Positions 44,156 to 55,435 of a stretch of DNA of 64,000 bases are shown here, piece by piece. The stretch is from Spongilla lacustris (taxonomy: Eukaryota; Porifera; Demospongiae; Spongillida; Spongillidae), in contig OX442433.1 in the NCBI GenBank assembly GCA_949361645.1, positions 5,759,516-5,823,515 of the forward strand. The letters are read 5' to 3'. The notes under the pieces were generated by a model. It saw nothing but the letters and a program-made list of their open reading frames with translations, did not search any database and had not been told where the DNA came from. A program made the translations under genes and the position numbers. How positions within the stretch are numbered: position 1 is the first letter of the stretch; every line of letters begins with the position of its first letter.

Positions 44156-47100
44156 CTGAGGTGCACAGTAACCAGAACATGACTGGTTGTCATGGCGAGC
44201 ATAAGAGGCAAGCATCTTACAAGTTTAGCACTGACTGCTCCAAGCTTCTCCAGGGCACAGTCCACAGCATGCTCTGATACAGTGGTCGCCACATGTGTGT
44301 TCACCAAACTGCAGGGGGTGGTAGGTGGGCATGGATTAGAAGGGATGGGGGGTGAACATGGCTTAGAAAGGGGAGGGTATGGGCATGGCTTAGAAGGGAG
44401 AGGGTGTGGGCATGGCTTAGAAGGGAGAGGGTGTGGGCATGGCTTAGAAGGGAGAGGGTGTGGGCATGGCTTAGAAGGGAGAGGGTGTGGCTTAGAAGGG
44501 AGAGGGTGTGGGCATGGCTTACAGTGTAGAAGGGGGAGGGTGTAGGCTTGGCTTACAAGGGGGAGGGTGTGGGCATGGCTTAGAAGGGCAGCTGTGCAGT
44601 GTAAATCCACTAACCTGACATAGTTTATCACCTCTGGGACAGCCTTGTGGGCAACTGTCTTTTTCGCTTGAAAAAAGTCCTCATTTGGCTGCACCACTAC
44701 CAGCTGGCGCAGCAATTCTGTGTCCTAAATGAAGAGCACCATGATAATCTAGGCAGTGGTTAGATGCGCTATGTTTCCCCACCTCAGGTGACAGTAAGGT
44801 TGAGCATGACCTGACTGTCTGTAAAATCATCCTCTCAGAGCTTTCCTGGAAGTAGAAGGTGAAGGAAAGGGAAGGGGAGAGAAGGGAAGGGGAGAGAAGG
44901 GAAGGGGAGAGAAGGGAATGGGAGAGAAGGGAATGGGAGAGAAGGGAATGGGAGAGAAGGGAAGGGGAGAAAAGGGAAGGGGAGAGAAGGGAAGGGGAGA
45001 GAAGGGTAGGGGAGAGAAGGGAAGGGGAGAGAAAGGAAGGGGAGAGAAGGGAAGGGGAGAGAAGGGAAGGGGAGAGAAGGGAAGGGGAGAGAAGGGAAGG
45101 GGAGAGAAGGGAAGGGGAGAGAAGGGAATGGGAAAGAAGGGAATGGGAGAGAAGGGAAGGGGAGAGAAGGGAAGGGGAGAGAAGGGAAGGGGAGAGAAGG
45201 AAAGGGGAGAGAAGGAAAGGGGAGAGAAGGGAATGGGAGAGAAGGGAATGGGAGAGAAGGGAATGGGAGAGAAGGGAATGGGAGAGAAGGGAAGGGGAGA
45301 GAAGGGAAGGGGAGAGAAGGGTAGGGGAGAGAAGGGAAGGGGAGAGAAGGGAAGGGGAGAGAAGGGTAGGGGAGAGAAGGGAATGGGAGAGAAGGGAATG
45401 GGAGAGAAGGGAATGGGAGAGAAGGGAATGGGAGAGAAGGGAAGGGGAGAGAAGGGAAGGGGAGAGAAGGGAAGGGGAGAGAAGGGAAGGGGAGAGAAGG
45501 GAAGGGGAGAGAAGGGAAGGGGAGAGAAGGGAAGGGGAGAGAAGGGAAGGGGAGAGAAGGGAATGGGAGAGAAGGGAAGGGGAGAGAAGGGAAGGGGAGA
45601 GAAGGGAAGGGGAGAGAAGGGAGGAGAGAAGGGAAGGGGAGAGAAGGGAAGGGGAGAGAAGGGTAGGGGAGAGAAGGGAAGGGGAGAGAAGGGAAGGGGA
45701 GAGAAGGGAAGGGGAGAGAAGGGAAGGGGAGAGAAGGGAATGGGAGAGAAGGGAATGGGAGAGAAGGGAAGGGGAGAGAAGGGAATGGGAGAGAAGGGAA
45801 TGGGAGAGAAGGGAAGGGGAGAGAAGGGAAGAGGAGAGAAGGGAAGAGGAGAGAAGGGAAGGGGAGAGAAGGGAAGGGGAGAGAAGGGAAGGGGAGAGAA
45901 GGGAAGGGGAGAGAAGGAGAGCGGAGTGAAAATGAATAGGAGGGAAGGGAGGAGTAAAGAACACAAACAGTGAATGAGCTACATGTACATGTATCTGCCA
46001 CTCTCTAACTAAAGAGTTCCTCTTTACCTTGATGTGCTCCTCAAAGATAGGCATCATCAACTTCTCAACAATGGTTGCTACATGCGCAGAGATGGCCTTT
46101 AGCTGGCTATCTTCGTGGGCAGGAGTGTAAAGACCATCGACAAGCTTCAAATTGGGGGGGGGGGGGGGGGGGGGGGGGGAAGAGAACCATGCTGAATGAA
46201 CACAGCACACAGCTAGGCCCCTCACCCACCTGAAGGACCTTGTTGGCTTGGTCCTTAACCTCTCTAGCTAACGCCAACTCATCTGTACCAACACCAGCAA
46301 GTTTCTCCACCGCCTTCAGAGAATCTTCTAAAGCAACAACCTCACGATTGACCTCAGCCTGTTTGGGGGAGGAAAGTGTGTGTGGGGGTGGGGAGTACAC
46401 CAATCCAGATACACACACCACACAAAACACACACCACAAACGCATGCACACACACCACCTACATGTACATGTACAGTGGAACCCCTCTAATGCGGGACCA
46501 ACCTCAAGTGACCTGATTATTTGTATTGTGTAACAGCAGATAGCGTTCTACGAAGTGTCCGGATTACGGAATATCGAGGCGTTCGCAATTCAGGGGTGTA
46601 AGTTGCATTGTGAACATAAGTTGTTTGGGACCTAGAGATAGTGTCCTGTTTATCGAGGTGTCTGTATCTCAGGGAGTCTGCATTTCGAGGTTCCACTGTA
46701 CACCACCCACATACATGCACACACCACATACATGCACATGCACACATACCACACATGCACACATACCACATATGCACACACCACACATCACATACATGCA
46801 CACATACCACAAATGCACACATACCACACATGCACACATACCACACATACACACATACCACATATGCACACACCACACATGCACACACACAATGCACACA
46901 CCACACATGCACACACACCACACATGCACACATACCACACATGCACACATACCACACATGCACACATGCACACATACCACACATGCACACACCACACATG
47001 CATACACCACACATGCACACACCACACATGCACACACACCACATACTTGTACACACACATAATGCACACACACCACACATGTACACACACACCACACATG

Positions 47101-47822
47101 CACACACACACCATCCCTGGACTCACGGCCTGCTGCGCAGTCTTGAGACGATTGTGCTGGTGTCTCAGTAGTAGCTCTCCCTTCACCCTCTCATCTGAGT
47201 GGTTACGACAGAGACAGCTCTGGAGCTTCTGCACAGCAGTGGTGGTGACCTCACTGGCGTCTTTTGACAACTTCTCCATGTCATGGAGGGGGAGGGGCAT
47301 CACACGTAGGGCATAGTTGCTGGAAAGAGGTGTGAACCAGACAGGATATGATGCAGACAACCCAGTCCCAAAAAAATTAAAAATAAAAACAGTGCAATGA
47401 TAGTGAAAGCATGAGAGGAGTAAAGGAGGTGGGGTCACATGCAAAGGGGGAGGAGCCAGGTGAACCATAGATGGGCCTATTGGTGGGTCTGCTACATGTT
47501 ATATAACCAGCAAGCATCCATTATGTTATATAACCAGCAAGCATCCATTATGTTACATAACCAGCAAGCATCCATTATGTTATATAACCAGCAAGCATCC
47601 ATTATGTCATTATGCTACATGTATATAACCAGCAAGCTTCCATTATGTAATTTTAAAAGCAACATCTGTATGCAAAGATAATCTCAGAGCATTACATGTA
47701 ACTACTTTGTGTATTACATAATCATTTTGCATGGATAAGATATACATGGTACATGTATGTGTATCTTTGAGCAAGGACAATTAACATTACATGTTTTGAC
47801 AGGGTATGTGTGTTTTGAGTGG

Positions 47823-47865
<43 letters not shown>

Positions 47866-49357
47866 AGTATGTGTGTTTTGAGTGGGTATGTGTGTGTGTT
47901 GCTTTGAGTGGGTATGTGTGTGTTTTGAGTGGGTATGTGTGTGTTTTGAGTGGGTGTGTGTGTGTTTTGAGTGGGTATGTATGCCTGTGCATGTGTTTGA
48001 GTGGGTATGGATTTGTGTGCACGTACATGTACATGTACATTGTACATGCATTAACACAGGTCAGGACATACTGTTCCAAGGCAGCTGCAATTTCCTGCAA
48101 GTCCTTCTGAGAAATGTCGTTGTAGTCCCACGCAATCTCTCTGCAGAAGGGTAAAGGTAACTCCCCCCTTCCTCCTCCTCCTCCCCACCTCCATGGAGGA
48201 CTTTGTACCTTATTGTTGTGTTGATGAGGAGAAGTTTGACCAACGCGTGCACTCCCACAGAAGACATATTGTTACCACTGGGACCAGAAACATGCTCGGT
48301 CAAGATGCACCCACATGTACCCACATGCATGCACACATGCACACATGCACCCATATACAGGTACACATGCACACACCACATACAGGTACACATGCATACA
48401 TGCACACATGCACACCCATGTACCCACATGCATGTACATATGCACACATACACCCACATACATGTACACATGCACACATGCACACTCATGTACCCACATG
48501 CATATACATATGCACACATACACCCACACATGCACACATGCACACACATGTACCCACATGCATGTACATATGCACACATACACATGTACACCCACATACA
48601 TGTACACATGCCCACATGCACATGTACACCCACATACATGTACACATGCACACATGCACACACATGTACCCACATACATGTACAGGTACACATGTACCCA
48701 CATGCAGGTATACATGCGTGCACAAATGCACATGCACAGACACCTAAATATCATCTGCCATGCAGACAAGCCTGCCACATATGCATGTACATGTGCAAGT
48801 AAATGTACATGCACACATGCCCACATCGGCCCCCATACATGTATGTACATGTACAGATATTACAGTACACCTACATGTACATGTACACATACTTAAAGTC
48901 ACAAGAACATTAAATTCATTAACAAATGCCCAAATTCCCACCACCCATTCAAAAATAATGCACTCTTAAAAGCCAATACATGCAAACGCTCTCACATGTT
49001 CAAATCTCACCAAATCTCCCCCATACACTTTCCCATGACTCAAAATCTCCCCCCATACACTCTCCCACCACTCAAACTCTCACCCTAATAACACTCTCCC
49101 CACAAACACTCACACAAGGGGCTTAAAAACTCTACCCACACACTAGCACACCTTATATCCAGCTTAAGCAGTGTGTTGTTCTTCAGCAGACTCTCCAGGA
49201 TTGTAACAGTATGCTCCTTCAGCTTTGAGTTAGATAATGACAAACTCTCAAAATGACCATCGTTGCTAGCAAGCAGTGAAGCCAAACGCTTCAAAGCAGA
49301 GCTTCGCGCCCTGAGAGAAAAAATAAACTGAATCTCCTCCACACCAATGTCCACAGA

Positions 49358-49400
<43 letters not shown>

Positions 49401-52400
49401 TAGGATGTAAACCACACCACACCACACACGCACCACACCACACCACACCACACACACACCACACACGCACACACACATGCAGCAACCCTACAGTACAACT
49501 GTAAACTATATTTGCACTTCCTTAAACTGAAACCATGGCATGACAATCCTGTTTGGATTAACACATTGAAATCACCCTTGCCCTTGACAATTACATGTAG
49601 CTCTGGGCAGTAATTTAGCTCTGACTACCTCTTTGATTTGAGATAGCTCTTGCCTGGGCAACCTTAGTAGGACCATCCATTTAGCAAAGGTGAGCTACTG
49701 CTGCTCATTACTAATACATGTAGCTCCTCCCATGTGGCACACCACACCTTCACATACAGGTAGCCCCTCCCCACACTACACCTTCACATACAGGTAGCCC
49801 CTCCCCACACTACACCTTCACATAGCTCCTCCCCACACTACACCTTCACATACAGGTAGCCCCGCCCCACACTACACCTTCACATAGCTCCTCCCCACAC
49901 TACACCTTCACATACAGGTAGCCCCTCCCCACACTACACCTTCACATAGCCCCTCCCCACACTACACCTTCACATAGCCCTCCCCACTCCACACCTTTAC
50001 ATAGCCCCTCCCCACACTACACCTTCACATAGCCCCTCCCCACACTACACCTTCACATAGCCCCTTCCCACACTACACCTTCACATAGCCCCTCCCCACA
50101 CTACACCTTCACATAGCCCCTCCCCACACTACACCTTCACATAGCTCCTCCCCACACTACACCTTCACATAGCTCCTCCCCACTACACCTTCACATAGCT
50201 CCTCCCATATGGCACACTCCCAACATACGTAGATTTGCTGAAGTTCCCTCCAATGCTGAGGTGCTTCAGAGAAGGGTTGCGAGATGCGGCGCTCACGTAC
50301 TCAGCAATGATGTCATCTTCCAGACCGCAGGAGGAGATGTCCAAGGTGGTGATGCACTTGGTGGAGGAGATGAGAGAAGCCAGCGCGTACTCATCTTGGG
50401 TCTGGGCCAGGTCATTGAGGCTGAGGTTTAGGGACAAACTTTGGATGTTTGGATTTGAGGCCAGTCCTTCCAGCACCGCTCTAAAGGGTCAAGGCCAGGT
50501 AAGCCATCAACATACACGTACAAAACTGAAGCGTACTTTGTGTGCGAAATGTACATGTATGGAGACAACGTGCACATGTATGGAGACAACGTACACATGT
50601 ATGGAGACAACGTGCACATGTATGGAGACAACGTGCACATGTATGGAGACAACGTGCACATGTATGGAGACAACGTGCACATGTATGGAGACAACGTGCA
50701 CATGTATGGAGACAACGTGCACATGTATGGAGACAACGTGCACATGTATGGAGACAACGTGCACATGTATGGAGACAACGTGCACATGTATGGAGACAAC
50801 GTGCACATGTATGGAGACAACGTGCACATGTATGGAGACAACGTGCACATGTATGGAGACAACGTGCACATGTATGGAGACAACGTACACATGTATGGAG
50901 ACAACGTGCACATGTATGGAGACAACGTGCACATGTATGGAGACAACGTGCACATGTATGGAGACAACGTGCACATGTATGGAGACAACGTACACATGTA
51001 TGGAGACAACGTGCACATGTATGGAGACAACGTGCACATGTATGGAGACAACGTGCACATGTATGGAGACAACGTGCACATGTATGGAGACAACGTGCAC
51101 ATGTATGGAGACAACGTGCACATGTATGGAGACAACGTGCACATGTATGGAGACAACGTGCACATGTATGGAGACAACGTGCACATGTATGGAGACAACG
51201 TGCACATGTATGGAGACAACGTGCACATGTATCCATATAAGGAAACATGTATGCACATATGTATGGGGAGTACAAGTGCATGAATATGTGTACTCATATA
51301 TGAACATATGTGTGTGCCTGGAAGTCACACTTGTGTGCAGACATACAAGTACATGTACATGTAGCATGTGTGCACAGCTATGGGAGTACTTACTGGGCAA
51401 TGTCTGCAGTCAACTTGCTGTCTGTGAAGTCAATGGAAGAGATGGCAATGGCCGAGCTGAAGTACTGCTGGAAGACTGGTGCAACAGGTGCAGCTGTCCC
51501 CTTCCTGCAAGGTATGGGGAGTGAGGAAGGAGGTGATGGTGGGTGGGTTATGGAGGTGATGGTGGGTGGGTTATGGAGGTGATGGTGGGTGGGTTAGGGA
51601 GGTGATGGGGGAGGTGATGGTGGGTGGGTTAGGGAGGTGATGGGGGAGGTGATGGTGGGTGGGTTAGGGAGGTGATGGGGGAGGTGATGGTGGGTGGGTT
51701 AGGGAGGTGATGGGGGAGGTGATGGTGGGTGGGTTAGGGAGGTGATGGGGGAGGTGATGGTGGGTGGGTTAGGGAGATGATGGTCGGTGGGTTATGGAGG
51801 TGATGGTGGGTGGGTTGGGGAGGTGATGGTGGGTGGGTTAGGGAGGTGATGGTGGGTGGGTGATGGAGGTGATGGTGGGTGGGTGATGGAGGTGATGGTG
51901 GGTGGGTTATGGAGGTGATGGTGGGTGGGTTAGGGAGGTGATGATGGGTGGGTTAGGGAGGTGATGGTGGGTGGGTTATGGAGGTGATGGTGGGTGGGTT
52001 ATGGAGGTGATGGTGGGTGGGTTATGGAGGTGATGGTGGGTGGGTTATGGAGGTGATGGTGGGTGGGTTATGGAGGTGATGGTGGGTGGGTTAGGGAGGT
52101 GATGGGGGAGGTGATGGTGGGTGGGTTAGGGAGGTGATGGTGGGTGGGTTATGGAGGTGATGGTGGGTGGGTTGGGGAGGTGATGGTGGGTGGGTTAGGA
52201 TGATGATGGTGGGTGGGTTAGGGAGGTGATGGTGGGTGGGTAGTGAGGTAATGGAATAATGGAAGATGGGTAGGTGATGATGGGAGGTGGGTAGGAGGGA
52301 GATGACAGGAGGATGATGGGTAGGAGTGATAATGGGTGGTGGAGGTATGGCAGAAGGGATTATGGCAAAAGGAAGAGAGAAGAAATGTAGTGTAGCAAGG

Positions 52401-52795
52401 TGCCAGGGAATTAAGACTAACCCTCAAATGGTGAGGAGCCTTAAACCACACTCACTTTGGCTTTGTGGCTGCAACGTTATAGGACAAAACGAGCTCCTCA
52501 AGGAACTGGTTACACCCTCTGCTTAGCACTGACACAACCTACAAGGTACCATAGGGGTGCAGATGAGCACCAGGTCACCCTCCCCTGCCCTCACCGCTTC
52601 AAAGCCAAGACCACAGCTGGAGAGGTTGAGCTTGGCAACATGGTTGGGCTCTTGGAGGAAGGCAAGGGAGCCTTGGTGGTCTGGTCCCAAGGGATTGGCG
52701 GACAGGTCAAGGTGCACCAAAGAGTACTGCATCTTCTTGTTCAGCTTCATGCTGCTGGCAAGCAAAGAACCTCCTGGTGTGTGTGTGTATGTGTA

Positions 52796-52849
<54 letters not shown>

Positions 52850-55357
52850 TGTGTGTATGCGTGTGTGCATGCATGTGTGGTGTGTGCATGTGTGATGTGT
52901 TAGGTGTATATATCCCACAAATGATCAAGTGATGTACCTTTTGATGTGATCTTGCAGTTGGCTAGGACGAGGGTATCGAGGCCATGTGGCAGGGTCTCTA
53001 TCATACTTCCTAGCAACTCAACCGCTGGGGGGGGGGGGAAGGGGGAAGGGAAACCGTAGTTCTAAACCATTTTGAGTGCACATCTGGAGTGAGGACTAGG
53101 ACTTGATGGGGAGGAGGGGACTAGGACTAGGGAGTAGGGGACTCGGAAGTTGGGGGGAGTGGACTAGGAAGTTGATGGGGGTGGACTGGGGGTGTGGTCT
53201 CACCTTTATCATCCAATGTGTTGCCGGATAGGTCAAGGTGGGTAAGAGCTGCCTTGCTGTTGCTCTTAATGGAAGTAGCCAAGGTCCCAACAAATTCTCT
53301 AGCAGGGGATAAGACGTTTTTTTTGGGGGTGGGGGGGTGGGGGGGTGGGGGGAAGGGTACATTAAACACATGTAGTTAGTCATTGAGCAAATGTTATTAA
53401 ACATTTGCCCATATATGTCATATTGTACCTACCCAACACCTTAGATAACAAACAGAAGGAAATAACACTGAATGGCAAATCTTGGTAAACATGATAATGT
53501 AATGCCTTGGTGCAAGCTTGCCCATGATTTCTGGCTGAGATAGTACAAATTACTACAGGAACATATTCATGGCTAGGTAGCAACAAAATACATGTTACCA
53601 AACAATAGTAATCATTTCATTAGAGGTGGGTGTGTGCACAAGTGGGGCTGAGTGGATCACTTAGTGTGAAGTGGTCCATTAGGTAAAAAAAAACCCACAG
53701 AGCAGAGGTGTAAGGTAAACAAGATGGTGTATGTACACCTACAAAGAATTCAAAAAATAAATACAAAAACAAGCTAATTAGAACGGGATCGGAATGCTAT
53801 GGGTCACCCTGCTATTGGTGGGTAATACATGCATGGCTCTGAAGGGAATGCTATGGGTCACCCTGCTAAAGGTGGGTAATACATGGCTCTGAAGGGAATG
53901 CTATGGGTCACCCTGCTAAAGGTGGGGTACTTGTTGTGACCCATTGCTGATGGCTAAGAATACTAGGCAGACACAAGATCACAAAGTAATGCTATTGCAG
54001 TAGGAAGCCTGTTTAAAAACACATTGTCTGTAATATTGACTATAACTGGTAGTGGCTGAAAGAACATGGGATGGGAGGTGGGTATAGAAGGGAGGTGGGT
54101 ATAGAAGGGAGGTGGGTACAGAAGGGAGGTGGGTACAGAAGGGAGGTGGGTATACAATGTAGAAGGGAGGTGGGTATAGAAGGGAGGTGGGTATGTAACT
54201 TAGCATCACCTACACATATCTTGGTGCATGTGTGGACATACATGTACATGTGTGTGTGTGTGTGTGTGTGTGCTTGCATGCGTGTGTGTGTGTGTACGTG
54301 CATGTGTGTGTGTGTGTGCATGCATGTGTGTGTGTGTGTGTGCAGCATATACATGTACATTTGGTTGTGTCGCACATTTTATGCACGCACGGTGCACCAG
54401 GGTGTGTGTGAGCAGCATTGACGTACGGCTTGAGTGAGCATTCGCTGAGGATGAGAGTTTTGATCGAGTGGGAAACAGCAAGCACACCTGAAATTTCGTC
54501 CAGCAGTTCAGAGGACTTGGTTCCCAAGGCAACAAACACAGAGGTGATGCACACTAAACAGGATGCAAAAAAAACATACCAGTTTGTTGTCCCTCACAAC
54601 CAGCCCTTCAAAGAACTGGTTGTATTTCAGAGCCCTGAGGAAAGGCTGCAGGTCCCTACAGAGGAAGGAAGCATGAGTGACCCGTGCTCTATAACCACCG
54701 ATCAAAATGGTACCGAGAAGGGAAGTCAGACAACTTCAAAATCCTCTTCCCTTGTCCGAAGTAGACGTGCCTTAGGAACTGCAGTGCAGATGGTTGGATG
54801 CAAATTAAAAAAAAAAAAAAAAACCATGGATTATCACACACAGGTAATTCATATTTGAAGGAAAGTTTTAAGGCTCCACACTCTCCTGCCCCCCTCCCAC
54901 ACTCACCCACGGAATCTCTTCACTGATCGGTACATTGAGGTAGTCACAGAGGAAGCCGTACACCCTGATGAATCCATTCAGCGACGATGCCTCAATGCGC
55001 TCCATAGAACGTAGGACCGTATCCCTGAGTGTAGCAACCCCATCTTCAAGGGTCTTTGGATCATATCCCAGTTGGATGACAGCTCTATAGAAAGTAGACC
55101 ATTAAATAGACCAGTATCTCATCCTGCCCCATTCCCCTCCACTCCCATCTCCACCTCAACTCCCATCTTTCCCTCCCCCCTGCCCTCCTCTCACCCAAAC
55201 AAAGGGAACTCACTCCAAAGGTGTCACAGGGAAGATGTTCTTGTACTGGGCAGTGATAAGAGCTATAATCTCTATTGTATCCCTTGTCTTGCACTTGTAC
55301 TCCCGAGGCTTGACTTCTGACTCCAGATGGAAGGTCAGCTACAGTATAGTGCATGTG

Positions 55358-55435
<78 letters not shown>

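Noticed and set aside
44681..46225. Open frames of 350-514 codons on both strands over the polypurine array
   Set aside because: They are products of a 15-bp tandem repeat inside a CARMIL intron; peptides are pure repeat and exist in several frames at once.
46517..48896. Cys/His-rich proteins such as MCACVVCV and HTHTCTH frames
   Set aside because: Six-frame translations of CA/TG and CATG simple repeats.
50553..51231. CRISPR-like regular array
   Set aside because: Contiguous identical units with no unique spacers, in a eukaryotic intron.
50235..51524. Open frames of 230-430 codons, including one that runs into antisense of CARMIL exons
   Set aside because: They result from the 21-bp array, whose period is a multiple of three; flanking parts are antisense to real LRR exons.
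52557..52903. Plus-strand frames of 110-150 codons antisense to a CARMIL LRR exon
   Set aside because: Shadow of the minus-strand exon 52773-52595 plus TG repeat.
53963..54157. Candidate CARMIL exon reading LPTAIALLCDLVSA
   Set aside because: Hits a stop and is unnecessary: exon 9 (54427) joins exon 10 (53298) in phase with a gap-free family alignment.
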